The notes beneath the pieces are model-generated. The model did not search any database and was not told the origin of the DNA. It saw nothing but the letters and a program-made list of their open reading frames with translations. Made by a program: the position numbers and the translations under genes. A stretch of DNA of 64,000 bases from an uncultured Parasphingopyxis sp. (GTDB lineage Bacteria; Pseudomonadota; Alphaproteobacteria; Sphingomonadales; Sphingomonadaceae): assembly GCA_947259005.1 (NCBI GenBank), contig CAMYKP010000003.1, positions 1-64,000 of the forward strand, given 5' to 3'. This document shows, one piece after another, positions 23,970 through 35,078 of the stretch; position 1 is the stretch's first letter; every line of letters starts with the position of its first letter.

Positions 23970-24323
23970 TTAGTCAGGCTCTGCCGACCCGGCAATATCC
24001 GATTGCCGGGAACCGCCAAGCGGCATCGGGTCCGTCCACAGGGATTCATTGCCGAAACCGGTTACCGGGTCGTCGATCATCATGACCCGCGGGATCGATT
24101 TTACGGCATAATCGCCATTGTACCACGACACCCGTTGCGTGCTTTCGGGCTCCTCCGAATCCGGAGTGCGGGGCGGTCGATCGCCATCATTGAGCTCCGG
24201 CGGCGGTTGTTGGAGTGGCGGCGGAGGGGGCGCTGGAGGAGGCGGTGGCAACTGCGCAACGCCGCGTGATGCGATGAGGCAAATACCGGCTGCCATCATC
24301 GCCCTGGCTGCGCCTTGCATCAT
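23970..24323 (-). CDS. Exported Pro-rich protein of unknown function
   Basis: A 117-residue protein starting at ATG 24323, which overlaps the SURF1 stop as ATGA. A signal peptide (to about VAQ, residue 24) is followed by a polyproline stretch and then an acidic, probably disordered part with a conserved-looking end (YAVKSIPRVMMIDDPVTGFG). Sandwiched between SURF1 and thrC, it may be coupled to SURF1, but no family is recognised. Confidence 0.6.
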   Translation of the reverse strand: MMQGAARAMMAAGICLIASRGVAQLPPPPPAPPPPPLQQPPPELNDGDRPPRTPDSEEPESTQRVSWYNGDYAVKSIPRVMMIDDPVTGFGNESLWTDPMPLGGSRQSDIAGSAEPD

Positions 24324-24898
24324 GACAAATCGCGCAATCTGCGCCGCAAGGCGAGCGCATAAATGATCCCAGCTGCCGCCGCGAAGAAGAACCATTGAAT
24401 GGCATAGAGCAGATGGTTGTTCGGAATGTCTTCAGGCGATGGCAGCGCAACCGCCTGCAGCCCCGCCACGGGTTCTTCCGAAACCAGCCGCAAGCCAAAT
24501 TCCGGATCGAGCGTGATGATCCCGCTTACCTCGCCGCCTTCCCAGCCTTCGGGCGCTTCGGGAGAGCGAGACCAGCCCATCACCGCCTGCATACCCGGCC
24601 CCTCGCCGCCGCCCGTCCGGCACGCCGCGATATGTCGCCAGCCCACGTCTCCGGCACGGTTCTGGCCGGCAACCGCGCGCCAACTTACCGGCTCTAGGCA
24701 AAACCCCGTTGCGCGGCGAAACAGCAGATCCATATCCGGCGTTTCAGGCCATGCGACCGGCGGCAGGGTGGACGCCTGAGCATAACGTTCGAGCAGCGCT
24801 TCTTTCTCGGCCTTGCGCTGCAGCTGCCAGATCCCAAGCCCTATCATGCAGGCCATGGCGGCGAGGACAAAGACGGTGGGAATGATCGGAAGCTTCAT
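24320..24898 (-). CDS. SURF1-family cytochrome oxidase assembly protein
   Basis: A 192-residue protein with the two-helix layout of SURF1: helix at about 5-25 with GLGIWQLQRKAEKEALL, a periplasmic domain, and a C-terminal helix in NNHLLYAIQWFFFAAAAGIIY, the family signature. It helps insertion of heme a into subunit I. It is shorter than many SURF1 proteins (about 230-250). It overlaps its neighbours on both sides by 4 bases. Confidence 0.9.
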   Translation of the reverse strand: MKLPIIPTVFVLAAMACMIGLGIWQLQRKAEKEALLERYAQASTLPPVAWPETPDMDLLFRRATGFCLEPVSWRAVAGQNRAGDVGWRHIAACRTGGGEGPGMQAVMGWSRSPEAPEGWEGGEVSGIITLDPEFGLRLVSEEPVAGLQAVALPSPEDIPNNHLLYAIQWFFFAAAAGIIYALALRRRLRDLS

Positions 24899-25284
24899 CC
24901 GTCAGGCTCCTCGTCGACCGGTCGATCTTCCTTGATCCGGCCTTCGCGCGCTGCGTTTCGATATTCGAGCGACAGCAACACGCCCTTGCCGACCCGCAGC
25001 CCGAAAACCACGGCGGCAGCCGTGAACGGGATCCAGAGCAGAAAATGCACCCAGAAGGGCGGCTTTAAGGCGAGTTCCACAGTCAAGGCCAGCGCAACAA
25101 CCAGCGCGCCGATAATGAGCGTCAGGAATGCAGCCGGTCCATCGCCGACATTGAAACTGGCATAGTCGAGATTGCAGGCACGGCAGCGGTCGGCAAAATG
25201 CACGGGACCATCGAACAATGTACGAGTGCCGCAGCGAGGACAGGCACCCGCGATACCGGATTGAAGAGGAGTGGGATTACTCAT
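24895..25284 (-). CDS. DUF983 membrane protein
   Basis: A 129-residue protein. A zinc-binding start (CPRCG at about 15, CRACN at about 34) precedes two hydrophobic helices (about 55-75 and 78-100) and an acidic tail. DUF983 proteins are regular members of cta operons in alphaproteobacteria and are thought to help oxidase assembly, though the mechanism is not known. Its stop overlaps the SURF1 start. Confidence 0.88.
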   Translation of the reverse strand: MSNPTPLQSGIAGACPRCGTRTLFDGPVHFADRCRACNLDYASFNVGDGPAAFLTLIIGALVVALALTVELALKPPFWVHFLLWIPFTAAAVVFGLRVGKGVLLSLEYRNAAREGRIKEDRPVDEEPDG

Positions 25285-25297
25285 ACCGACCGCCCTA

Positions 25298-25807
25298 TCA
25301 AGCGGTGCCTACGTACCAGGGGTCAGGTTTCATATCTGCAGGTGCGCCGGCCATGCCGGGAACCGGGAAGCGAGCCTTGAAGGAAAAGGCCTGCGGCGTC
25401 GACCCGTAGCGATCGATCATCCAGATGCGAGCCAGACCTTCATCGACCGTGGGTTCATGCCCGGCCTCTATCCACCAGAGCGCCTGATAGGCCCCGCCAC
25501 AGCGTTCGAACCATTGCCGTCTTTTGGCCATTACCGGGGTATGTGCAGAGCGATAGACGAATTCGAACAGCGTATCGGCATCGTCCCATACCGACATGTT
25601 GACGATCAGTCTTTCGTCAGGCGTCGCCTGGATATCTGTCGCGTTGCCCGACTCTTCCTGCAACCGCCAGACGAAACCCGGGCTTTCATCGGCCAGGGCA
25701 TTGATACGGTCCAGTTCCTCGAAGAACTCCGCAACCTGCGGATCGTCCGCGGCTGTCAATAATCGCGCTACGTTGATCTGCGCGAGTTGCCAGTCGCCGG
25801 ACGTCAT
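25298..25807 (-). CDS. DUF3291 protein inserted in the oxidase operon
   Basis: A 169-residue cytoplasmic protein with the DUF3291 pattern: LAQINVARLL at the start, FFEELDRINALADESPGFVWRL, and VNMSVWDDADTLFEFVYRSAH. The fold resembles antibiotic-biosynthesis-type monooxygenases (dimeric ferredoxin-like), but activity is unproven. It sits 16 bases after ctaE and 13 before DUF983. This gene is not a usual oxidase assembly factor, so its place here is notable. Confidence 0.82.
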   Translation of the reverse strand: MTSGDWQLAQINVARLLTAADDPQVAEFFEELDRINALADESPGFVWRLQEESGNATDIQATPDERLIVNMSVWDDADTLFEFVYRSAHTPVMAKRRQWFERCGGAYQALWWIEAGHEPTVDEGLARIWMIDRYGSTPQAFSFKARFPVPGMAGAPADMKPDPWYVGTA

Positions 25808-25823
25808 CCGCTATTCCTTGTTT

Positions 25824-26645
25824 CTAGTGAACCTCGGCGCCTGCACCGCCCCAGACATAGATGGAAACGAAGAGGAACAACCATACGACATCGACAAAGT
25901 GCCAATACCAAGCTGCTGCTTCGAAACCGAAATGCTGTTTCGGTGTGAAGTCACCCTGATAGGTGCGGATAAGGCAGACGGCGAGAAAGATGGTGCCGAT
26001 GATGACATGGAAGCCGTGAAAGCCGGTCGCCATGAAGAAGGTCGCGCCATAGATATTGCCGGAGAAATCGAACGCGGCATGGGCATATTCATAGGCCTGG
26101 ATGCAGCTGAACAGGATGCCGAGCAGGATCGTCAGCCACAGGCCGGCCTTCAGGCCTTCGCGATCGCCCTTCAGCAGGCAGTGATGCGCCCAGGTAACCG
26201 TAGTACCCGAGCAGAGCAGGATCAGCGTGTTGAGTAGCGGAAAGCTGAACGGATCGAAAACGTGAATGCCTTCCGGAGGCCAGGAACCGCCAAGCGCTTC
26301 GTACGGAAAGAGCGCTGCGCCGAAAAAGGCCCAGAACCAGCCGACGAAGAACATTACCTCCGAGGCGATAAAGAGGATCATGCCATAGCGCAGATGCAAC
26401 TGCACAACCGGCGTGTGATCGCCGGAATTGGCTTCGCGGATCACATCGACCCACCAACTGAACATCGTGAACAGCACGCCCAGCAAGCCCGCGAAGAAGA
26501 GCCAGCCGCCATAAGGCTGCTCGTGCATCCACATGATGCCGCCAGCCGCCATGCCCAGCGCGCTCATGGCGCCGATAAACGGCCAAATGCTCGGATTGAC
26601 GAGATGGTAATCGTGTTCGGGGGCGGCTCCAGCCATTGCGCTCAA
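25824..26645 (-). CDS. ctaE: Cytochrome c oxidase subunit III
   Basis: A 273-residue protein with seven predicted helices. [15 protein letters not shown] starts the family, and [29 protein letters not shown] and [16 protein letters not shown] are conserved subunit III segments. It stabilises the catalytic core during turnover. It follows ctaG by 37 bases. Confidence 0.97.
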   Translation of the reverse strand: MSAMAGAAPEHDYHLVNPSIWPFIGAMSALGMAAGGIMWMHEQPYGGWLFFAGLLGVLFTMFSWWVDVIREANSGDHTPVVQLHLRYGMILFIASEVMFFVGWFWAFFGAALFPYEALGGSWPPEGIHVFDPFSFPLLNTLILLCSGTTVTWAHHCLLKGDREGLKAGLWLTILLGILFSCIQAYEYAHAAFDFSGNIYGATFFMATGFHGFHVIIGTIFLAVCLIRTYQGDFTPKQHFGFEAAAWYWHFVDVVWLFLFVSIYVWGGAGAEVH

Positions 26646-26682
26646 ATCCCTTTAGTGAAGCGTGTGAATCAGGTCTCTAACC

Positions 26683-27234
26683 CTAGGATGTGTTTTCGTC
26701 CACGGGGTAGAAAGTATAAGAAAGCGTAATTTCCTCGACATCGCCGATATCGGGATCGTCGAGTATCGCCGGATCGACGAAATAGGTAACCGGCATCCGG
26801 ACACTCTCGCCCGGTTGCAGCGTCTGCTCGGTGAAGCAGAAGCACTGGATTTTATTGAAATACTGGCCCGCTTCGAGCGGTGTGACATTGAACGTCGCCG
26901 TGCCGGTAACCGGCCGCGTACCGAGATTTTCAGCACGGTAAAAGGCGATCTGCCGTTCGCCAATGCCAATCCGGTTGGTGTGCCGTTCGGGTGCGAAATT
27001 CCATGGCAGGTCACGCGACGTATTGGAGTCGAACCGTATCGTAACGGTTTCACCCGTCGCCACCATGTCATTGGCCATGGCCTCAACGCGTTGCGTGGTA
27101 CCGCCAAATCCCGTGACCTGGCAAAATATCCGGTAAAGCGGAACGGAGGCAAATCCGAGCGCGACCATCCCGGCAACCAGAAGCGCGGCCATGATAGCGC
27201 TTCGCCGGTTCTTTTGCTGAAGGGCGAGGCTCAT
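26683..27234 (-). CDS. ctaG: Cytochrome c oxidase assembly protein CtaG (Cox11)
   Basis: A 183-residue protein with one N-terminal helix (about 14-35) and a periplasmic immunoglobulin-like domain. The copper motif is CFCFTEQTLQPGESV, and VPLYRIFCQVTGFGG follows the helix. It delivers copper to the CuB site of subunit I. Its start overlaps the stop of the 43-residue gene by ATGA. Confidence 0.96.
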   Translation of the reverse strand: MSLALQQKNRRSAIMAALLVAGMVALGFASVPLYRIFCQVTGFGGTTQRVEAMANDMVATGETVTIRFDSNTSRDLPWNFAPERHTNRIGIGERQIAFYRAENLGTRPVTGTATFNVTPLEAGQYFNKIQCFCFTEQTLQPGESVRMPVTYFVDPAILDDPDIGDVEEITLSYTFYPVDENTS

Positions 27235-27362
27235 GAAGCTACCATCAACTTGGTCAGCGTGATCAGGTAGAATAGCAGCGCCAGCCCGCCCAGGATCAGC
27301 CCGGTGACAATAGCGCGGCTGCGCTGGCGCTTGCGAATGACCTTTTCTTCTTCCGGCGTCAT
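27231..27362 (-). CDS. Small single-helix protein between ctaB and ctaG (43 aa)
   Basis: A basic N-terminus ([19 protein letters not shown]) is followed by one hydrophobic helix (about 20-37). It overlaps ctaB and ctaG by 4 bases on each side, so translation is almost certainly coupled. Tiny proteins at this place (sometimes called CoxF) recur in alphaproteobacterial cta operons; a role in oxidase assembly is inference. Confidence 0.8.
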   Translation of the reverse strand: MTPEEEKVIRKRQRSRAIVTGLILGGLALLFYLITLTKLMVAS

Positions 27363-28309
27363 GCGCTCACTCCCATGGCTCGTCCAACCGGAACCCAGGC
27401 ATCGATAACCAATGCGCCGAACAGGGTGAACAGATACAGGATCGAAAAGAGGAAAAGCCGCTTTTCGGGAAGCATCCTCGCCGGTTTGATCGACGGGTTT
27501 CGGACAACGGCAATCGTCAACGCCAGAAAGACCGTGCTGAGCAATACTGCGGTCACCCCATAGATCGGTCCGGCAAGCCCGAGCGGCCATGGCGCAATCG
27601 CAACCGCGATCATCGGCAGCGTATAATAGAGCATCTGGCGGCGCGTGGAGCGAGGGCCAGCAACAACCGTCATCATCGGCACACCCGCCCGCGCATAATC
27701 CGCATTGACGTATAGCGAGAGCGCCCAGAAATGGGGCGGCGTCCAGAGGAAAATCAGTGCAAAGAGCAGAATTGGCATCAGGGTTATGTCACCCGTCGCC
27801 GCGGCCCAGCCAATCATCGGCGGGAATGCCCCTGCAGCACCGCCGATCACGATATTCTGCGGCGTCCTGCGCTTGAGCCAGATCGTATAGACACAGACAT
27901 AGAAGAGGATCGTCACGGCAAGCGTGGCGGCTGCCAGCCAGTTGGTAGCCAAGCCCATCAACAGTACCGAGAAGGCACTGAGGCCGACGCCGAAATGCAG
28001 GGCTGTATCGCGATCCATCCTTCCTGCGGGAAGCGGCCGGCTTTCGGTGCGCTTCATCTGCGCATCGAGATCGGCTTCATACCATTGGTTGAGCGTTGCC
28101 GCCCCGCCATGGCCGAGCGCGATGGCAAGGATCGCCGTGAACGCAAGGACCGGATGGAGTTGCACCGGAGCGGCCAGCATACCGGCCAGCCCGGTGAAAA
28201 CGACAAGCTTCATCACGCCGGGCTTGGTCAGCGCATAGAAATCGCGCCAATCGGCGATCACCGGCCCTGTAGCAGATGAAGCCGGGCGAGAGGCGGTCTG
28301 TGTGGTCAT
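27359..28309 (-). CDS. ctaB: Protoheme IX farnesyltransferase (heme O synthase)
   Basis: A 316-residue polytopic membrane enzyme of the UbiA family. The first Asp-rich motif is in [20 protein letters not shown], and the second lies in the [18 protein letters not shown] loop. It adds a farnesyl chain to protoheme on the way to heme a. It lies 49 bases after ctaD; that gap contains a strong hairpin. Confidence 0.96.
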   Translation of the reverse strand: MTTQTASRPASSATGPVIADWRDFYALTKPGVMKLVVFTGLAGMLAAPVQLHPVLAFTAILAIALGHGGAATLNQWYEADLDAQMKRTESRPLPAGRMDRDTALHFGVGLSAFSVLLMGLATNWLAAATLAVTILFYVCVYTIWLKRRTPQNIVIGGAAGAFPPMIGWAAATGDITLMPILLFALIFLWTPPHFWALSLYVNADYARAGVPMMTVVAGPRSTRRQMLYYTLPMIAVAIAPWPLGLAGPIYGVTAVLLSTVFLALTIAVVRNPSIKPARMLPEKRLFLFSILYLFTLFGALVIDAWVPVGRAMGVSA

Positions 28310-28324
28310 CTATTCCATCCGGGT

Positions 28325-28351
28325 CTGCCGCCCGGCAAAGCAGGGCGGCAG
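28325..28351 (-). promoter_or_regulatory. Intercistronic hairpin between ctaD and ctaB
   Basis: CTGCCGCCC (28325-28333) and GGGCGGCAG (28343-28351) form a perfect 9-bp stem around a 9-base loop. There is no T-run on the minus strand, so full termination is unlikely. Such hairpins often stabilise the upstream mRNA or reduce downstream expression, which would suit the need for more subunit I than farnesyltransferase. Confidence 0.6.
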
Positions 28352-28358
28352 GCTCGTC

Positions 28359-30029
<1,671 letters not shown>

Positions 30030-31076
30030 TTAACTTGCTGCCGCAGCTGTAGAGGCTGCTGCGGTTTCGGCGGCATCGTCGGCCGCGTCTGTGTTTTCTT
30101 CTTCTGCTGCATCCGCGCTTCCGGGCATCGAACCACCCTGCGAAAGCACCCAGCGTTCAAAATTTTCCGGCGACACGACTTCAACGGCGATCGGCATATA
30201 GCCGTGCCGCGCACCGCACAGTTCGGAGCATTGCCCGAAATAGACGCCCTCGCGATCAACCCGCGTCCAGCCTTCGTTGAGACGGCCGGGAACGGCATCG
30301 ATCTTGGTCCAGAAAGCCGGAACGGCGAAGCTGTGAAGAACGTCGCTCGCTGTCACGAGGAAACGGATATTGACCCCGGCCGGGATAACCATTCGTTCGT
30401 CAGCAGCCAGGAGGCGCGGGCCGTCGGCATCCGTCCTGAAACGAGCCCCTTCGCCCTGCTCGCCTTCTTCTTCCAGCATGTTGGAAACGAGCAGAATGTC
30501 TCCATGATCGGGATATTCATAGGTCCAGTTCCACTGGTTCCCGGTAATCTTCACCGTGATCGTCTCGCCCTCGGGAAGGTTATACTGCGCTTGCAACAGA
30601 CCGATGGACGGCACCGCGATAAACACGAGGATGAGAACCGGGACGAGCGTCCAGATTACTTCAAGCGTCGTATTGTGAGTGGTTTTCGAAGCTGTCGGGT
30701 TGGCGCGGCGATTGAAGCGCACGACGATCCAGAGCAGCAGCGCGAGCACAAATAGCGAGATAATGGTTATGATCGGCATCAGCAGAGCATCATGGAACCA
30801 TCGGGCCTGTTCGCCGACTTCGGAAACCTGCGGCTGGATGCCCATACCGCCACTCGGCATGCCAATGCCCTCTGTTGGCGCTGCATATTCAAAAGCCGGC
30901 GCGGCATCTGCCGCCGACTCAGTCGCTTCGGCTTCAGCGCCGGGCGCCGGTGCCAATTCGGCTTGCGGTGCAGGTGCAAGTTCCGGTTGCGGCACAGAGG
31001 CATTTACCCCCGACGCTACGGAAAGCGAAGCAATGGCCAATCCAGCGGCCAGCATCAGATTCGTCACAATACGCAT
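30030..31076 (-). CDS. ctaC: Cytochrome c oxidase subunit II with long Ala/Pro/Glu-rich ends
   Basis: A 348-residue protein. After a signal peptide comes a low-complexity Pro/Ala/Glu region (about 28-85), two helices (about 95-165) and a cupredoxin domain with the CuA site GQCSELCGARHGYMPI (two Cys, Glu, His, Met) and the Trp-rich entry NQWNWTYEYPDH for electron transfer. The last 35 residues form an Ala/Asp/Glu tail. Both extensions are unusual for length and composition. It is the first gene of the operon, divergent from pyrE across 193 bases that must hold both promoters. Confidence 0.96.
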   Translation of the reverse strand: MRIVTNLMLAAGLAIASLSVASGVNASVPQPELAPAPQAELAPAPGAEAEATESAADAAPAFEYAAPTEGIGMPSGGMGIQPQVSEVGEQARWFHDALLMPIITIISLFVLALLLWIVVRFNRRANPTASKTTHNTTLEVIWTLVPVLILVFIAVPSIGLLQAQYNLPEGETITVKITGNQWNWTYEYPDHGDILLVSNMLEEEGEQGEGARFRTDADGPRLLAADERMVIPAGVNIRFLVTASDVLHSFAVPAFWTKIDAVPGRLNEGWTRVDREGVYFGQCSELCGARHGYMPIAVEVVSPENFERWVLSQGGSMPGSADAAEEENTDAADDAAETAAASTAAAAS

Positions 31077-31269
31077 TTTGTCCCCAATGATTCCGCCGCG
31101 GAGCGGTCAATAATGCCCAGGCAATAGTCAAACTTGCGCGCCTTATAGTCACGAGGTTTCAAGGCCTCAAGCTCCACGTCCCCGAAAAAGACAGGCATGA
31201 ATGAGCCGGGTTGAAGCTATTTGAACAGCACCCTATGTCGCGGGCCGCAAACAGGGGGCGTTAAGCGCA

Positions 31270-31851
31270 ATGAACGACGACGACATTCTTTCCGAATTCC
31301 GGGCCGCACAGGCTCTTCTGGAAGGGCATTTTATCCTTTCATCGGGTAAGCGCAGCGCGCGCTACCTGCAATGTGCGCGGGTCCTGATGGATCCGCTCAG
31401 GGCTTCCCGGCTGGCCTCTTCGCTCGCCGCGCGGCTCCCGCGCGAGATTCGCAGCGAAATCGAAGTTGTCGTTTCACCTGCAATGGGCGGGGTCATCATC
31501 GGCCATGAGATGGGCCGCGCGCTCGGCCTGGAGGCCATGTTCCTCGAACGCCCGGAAGGCACGTTCGAACTGCGGCGCGGTTTTGCGCTGGAGCAGGGCC
31601 AGAAAGTGCTGATGGTCGAGGATGTCGTGACCACAGGGCTATCTTCCCGCGAAGCCATCAAGGCAGTCGAGCAGGCAGGCGGCACGGTGATCGCCGAAGC
31701 GGCGCTTGTCGACCGTTCGGGCGGGGCCATCGATCTCGGCGTACCGTTCGTGCCGCTGCTGTCCCTCGATTTCCCGGTTCATGATCCCGACGATCTCCCC
31801 GAGGAACTGGCCGCCATCCCGGCCGTCAAACCGGGCAGCCGGGCCAAATAG
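31270..31851 (+). CDS. pyrE: Orotate phosphoribosyltransferase
   Basis: A 193-residue enzyme of pyrimidine synthesis. The start DILSEFRAAQALLEGHFILS with SGKRSARYLQCAR is typical of the alphaproteobacterial form. The PRPP-binding motif is VLMVEDVVTTGLSSREA (about 117-133). It heads a plus-strand run into a serine hydrolase (1-base overlap), pdxJ, acpS and lepB. Confidence 0.96.
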   Translation: MNDDDILSEFRAAQALLEGHFILSSGKRSARYLQCARVLMDPLRASRLASSLAARLPREIRSEIEVVVSPAMGGVIIGHEMGRALGLEAMFLERPEGTFELRRGFALEQGQKVLMVEDVVTTGLSSREAIKAVEQAGGTVIAEAALVDRSGGAIDLGVPFVPLLSLDFPVHDPDDLPEELAAIPAVKPGSRAK

Positions 31852-32924
31852 TGATCCGCCGGATTGCCGCACTGTTCGCCCTGTGCGGCCTCGCTGCGAC
31901 CGGCCATGCCCAGAATGTCGATCCGGTCCGGATCGGCACGCTTGCCGAAAGCCGGAATTTTTCCGGCATCATCCTGGTCTCGCGCGGCGATACAATCGTC
32001 TATGCCCGGGCTTTTGGCGAGATCGAACCCGGAAGCGGCGAAACTCATCGCCTCGACCAGCGCTGGCGATGGGCTTCGATCACCAAGCAGCTGGTCGCCA
32101 CGATCGCCATGCAACAGGTTGCGGCAGGACGGATGGAACTTGATGCACCGGTTAGCCGGTACTGGCCCGATTTTCCCAATCCGGCGCGCGAAACCATTAC
32201 AATCCGCCATCTCCTGCAACATCTGTCCGGCCTTCCCGACCCGGACGATACGCCCAGAATGCCCAGCGGCCTTCCGGCCTTTTACAGCGATGGCTGGGCC
32301 GACAATGCGTCTGCCCGGGGCTATTGCGCCGGTCCGTCTCGACGGGAAGCGGGCCTGGAGTATCAATATACCAATTGCGACTATATCGTCCTTGGCGCGC
32401 TGCTCGAACGGGTGACGGGACAAGAAATGGACGCCCTTTTGGCTGCGCTTTTACCCGGAACACAGGCTTTGTTTCCCGATGGCGGACCGACCGTGCCCGG
32501 CTTTCACCATGGCGCGGCCGAACCGCCTATCCGCTTCACCGCTTATGGAACGGCGGGCGGTTTCAATGGCACGATATTCGATCTGTGGCGGTTCGACCGC
32601 GCCCTGATGCGCGGCGACCTGCTCGATCCGGCGTGGCGCGAAGAAATGTGGACCGGCGATCCGTCAATCGGCTATGCCGCGCTTGGCCAATGGGTGTTTC
32701 CGGCGCCGCTTTCCGGATGCGAAACATCCGTGAGGCTTGTCGAACGACCCGGCGCGATTGGCGGCGTGCAGGGCCGCAACTATATCCTGCCGGAACTGGA
32801 CATGGCCGTGATCGCTTTCACCAACCGCACCGAAGCCGAATTCCCGCTCGGCAATATTGCCGATGACCGCCATTTCGCGTTCGATCTACTGTCTACGGCC
32901 GTGTGTCCGGAGCAGGCACCATGA
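31851..32924 (+). CDS. Exported serine hydrolase, beta-lactamase family (S12)
   Basis: A 357-residue protein with a signal peptide (to GHA, residue 20). The catalytic WASITK (S76, K79) and YTN (in [10 protein letters not shown]) are intact, as is HLSGLPD. It should form an acyl-enzyme; substrates of the family range from peptidoglycan peptides to esters. The GTG start shares one base with the pyrE stop, and its stop overlaps pdxJ by ATGA, so it is embedded in a housekeeping operon. Confidence 0.9.
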   Translation: MIRRIAALFALCGLAATGHAQNVDPVRIGTLAESRNFSGIILVSRGDTIVYARAFGEIEPGSGETHRLDQRWRWASITKQLVATIAMQQVAAGRMELDAPVSRYWPDFPNPARETITIRHLLQHLSGLPDPDDTPRMPSGLPAFYSDGWADNASARGYCAGPSRREAGLEYQYTNCDYIVLGALLERVTGQEMDALLAALLPGTQALFPDGGPTVPGFHHGAAEPPIRFTAYGTAGGFNGTIFDLWRFDRALMRGDLLDPAWREEMWTGDPSIGYAALGQWVFPAPLSGCETSVRLVERPGAIGGVQGRNYILPELDMAVIAFTNRTEAEFPLGNIADDRHFAFDLLSTAVCPEQAP

Positions 32925-33649
32925 CCGCAATACTGCGCCTCGGCGTCAATATCGATCATGTCGCGACCATCCGGAACGCGCGCGGCGGCGACCATCCCGA
33001 CCCGGTTCGCGCAGCCGAAGCAGCGGCAGAAGCTGGTGCTGATGGCATCACCGCCCATCTGCGCGAAGACCGGCGTCATATCACGGACGGCGATATAGAC
33101 CGGCTGAGCGAGGCGCTGACTATCCCGCTCAATCTCGAAATGGCGGCGACCGATGAAATGTTGGCGATAGCCTTGCGGCATACCCCGCATGCGGCCTGCA
33201 TCGTGCCTGAAAAGAGGGAAGAACAGACCACCGAAGGCGGACTGGATGCAGCGGGCGGGCATAATCATCTTGCGCCGTTCGTCAGAGAACTCAAAAACGC
33301 GAACATCCGTGTCAGCCTTTTTATCGAGCCCGATCCGGCGCAGGTCGAGGCGGCAATCCGGCTCGGCGCGCCGGTCGTGGAATTCCATACCGGTCGCTAT
33401 GCGCATCTTGAAGGAGAAGCGCGCGCCGAAGAACTCCGCCGCATCGCGGACGCCGCTGCGCTGGCGGTAAAGAACGGTATCGAGCCGCATGCCGGGCACG
33501 GCTTGACCTTCGACAATGTCTCGCCGATCGCAGCGATCCCGCAAATCGCAGAACTCAATATCGGACATTTTCTGGTTGGTGAGGCGATTTTCACCGGGCT
33601 CGAAGCCAGCGTGAAACGCATGCGCGAACTGATGGATCTGGCGCGGTGA
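32921..33649 (+). CDS. pdxJ: Pyridoxine 5'-phosphate synthase
   Basis: A 242-residue TIM barrel that condenses 1-deoxyxylulose 5-phosphate with aminoacetone 3-phosphate in the DXP-dependent vitamin B6 route. The start [19 protein letters not shown], the EMAATDEM site and the GHGLTFDNV phosphate loop are conserved. The ATG at 32921 overlaps the previous stop. Confidence 0.97.
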   Translation: MTAILRLGVNIDHVATIRNARGGDHPDPVRAAEAAAEAGADGITAHLREDRRHITDGDIDRLSEALTIPLNLEMAATDEMLAIALRHTPHAACIVPEKREEQTTEGGLDAAGGHNHLAPFVRELKNANIRVSLFIEPDPAQVEAAIRLGAPVVEFHTGRYAHLEGEARAEELRRIADAAALAVKNGIEPHAGHGLTFDNVSPIAAIPQIAELNIGHFLVGEAIFTGLEASVKRMRELMDLAR

Positions 33650-33713
33650 AGATTTTGGTTAGGATCGCGCCTTCGACTTGGCGACGCACCCGATATTCCG
33701 ACAGGAGGCCAGC

Positions 33714-34115
33714 ATGATCATCGGTATTGGCTCCGACCTCTGCAATATCGAGCGCATCCAGAATTCGCTCGACCGGTTCGGCGAGCGGTTCGAACAGCGC
33801 GTTTTTACGGAGATCGAGCGCACAAAGGCGCAGCGGCGGCCCTTCACCATCGCCGGGACCTATGCCAAACGTTTCGCTGCGAAAGAGGCCTTTTCCAAGG
33901 CCGTGGGCACGGGTTTCCGTCAGGGTGTGTTCATGCGCGATATTGGTGTAGTAAATGCGAAATCGGGTGCGCCAACACTGCAATTGGAGGGTGGGGCGAA
34001 AAAGCGGCTTGACGCATTGACGCCGCCCGGCCACCGGCTGGAAGTGCATTTGACGATGACCGACGATCATCCCTGGGCGCAGGCATTTGTTATTCTCTAT
34101 GCCCTGCCCGCATAA
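33714..34115 (+). CDS. acpS: Holo-[acyl-carrier-protein] synthase
   Basis: A 133-residue phosphopantetheinyl transferase. [12 protein letters not shown] (metal-binding Asp) and [12 protein letters not shown] (catalytic Glu/Lys) are intact. AGGAGG precedes the ATG. The order pdxJ-acpS-lepB is common in proteobacteria. Confidence 0.97.
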   Translation: MIIGIGSDLCNIERIQNSLDRFGERFEQRVFTEIERTKAQRRPFTIAGTYAKRFAAKEAFSKAVGTGFRQGVFMRDIGVVNAKSGAPTLQLEGGAKKRLDALTPPGHRLEVHLTMTDDHPWAQAFVILYALPA

Positions 34116-34133
34116 CAGACGTTTGATAAGCGA

Positions 34134-35078
34134 GTGAGTGAATTGGATCAGGAACGCGCAAGCGACGAAGATGAAGCCCTGGTATCTGCCCTGCAGGCCA
34201 GCGAAGACAGCGCGGAGGCTTCAGCCGAAACCGACGAAAAGAAACCGACCGACTGGTGGGGCGAGATCAGGGGCATTTTCTGGCTTGTGCTCGCCGTGCT
34301 CGGTTTTCACAGCTTTGTCGCCAAACCATTCTACATTCCGTCTGAATCGATGATGCCGGGCCTGATCGAGGGCGACCGGCTGGTCGTGACCAAATATCCC
34401 TATGGCTGGTCCTATGTTTCGCCATCCTTCCACCTTCTGCCGTTCATCGAGGGCCGGTTGTTCGGCCGGATGCCGGAACGCGGCGATATCGTGATTACCG
34501 TGCCGCGCGGCGGAAGCTCAGACTATATCAAGCGCGTCATCGGCCTGCCGGGCGATACGATTGAGGTACGCGGCGGCGAAGTTATCCTGAACGGCACTCC
34601 GCTGCGCCGCGAACAGCGTGAACCGGCCATGATCCCGATGGATGCGAACATGACATGCGGCGAAGGCCCCAATGATAGTGGCAATGACATGCTGTTGGGC
34701 CGCTCCACGGTCGGTAGCGACGGCGTTCGATATTGCCGCCTTCCCGTTTTCCGCGAATATACGCCGGAAGGGCGCTTTTATGACACGGTCGACCTGGGTT
34801 CCTCCCGGGCAGATTTTTATGGTCCCGTGACGATCGCGGAAGGCCATGTTTTCCTGATGGGCGACAACCGTGACCAGTCGGCTGACAGTCGCGAAGCGCT
34901 TGCAAATGGCGGGCTGGGTGGTCCGGTGCCGGTTGAAACCCTTGGCGGGCGGGCCGAATTCATCACCTTCTCGCTCGACGGCACATCCCAATGGTATAAT
35001 CCGATCAGCTGGTTCACCGCCATGCGCAGTGGCCGTGCGGGCACGGGTCTCCATCCGGGCCGCGAAGAGGCCGAATGA
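34134..35078 (+). CDS. lepB: Signal peptidase I
   Basis: A 314-residue inner-membrane protease. An acidic cytoplasmic start of about 40 residues is followed by one helix (about 46-64). The catalytic Ser is in IPSESMMPGL and the Lys in SDYIKRVIGLPGD; the terminal box is FLMGDNRDQSADSR. It removes signal peptides of the many exported proteins here. GTG start. Unlike many relatives it is not followed by rnc but overlaps the exporter gene by 4 bases. Confidence 0.96.
   Translation: MSELDQERASDEDEALVSALQASEDSAEASAETDEKKPTDWWGEIRGIFWLVLAVLGFHSFVAKPFYIPSESMMPGLIEGDRLVVTKYPYGWSYVSPSFHLLPFIEGRLFGRMPERGDIVITVPRGGSSDYIKRVIGLPGDTIEVRGGEVILNGTPLRREQREPAMIPMDANMTCGEGPNDSGNDMLLGRSTVGSDGVRYCRLPVFREYTPEGRFYDTVDLGSSRADFYGPVTIAEGHVFLMGDNRDQSADSREALANGGLGGPVPVETLGGRAEFITFSLDGTSQWYNPISWFTAMRSGRAGTGLHPGREEAE

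Noticed and set aside
28325-28351. Terminator between ctaD and ctaB
   Set aside because: The stem is strong but no T-run follows on the minus strand and the downstream genes lack another promoter that I can see.
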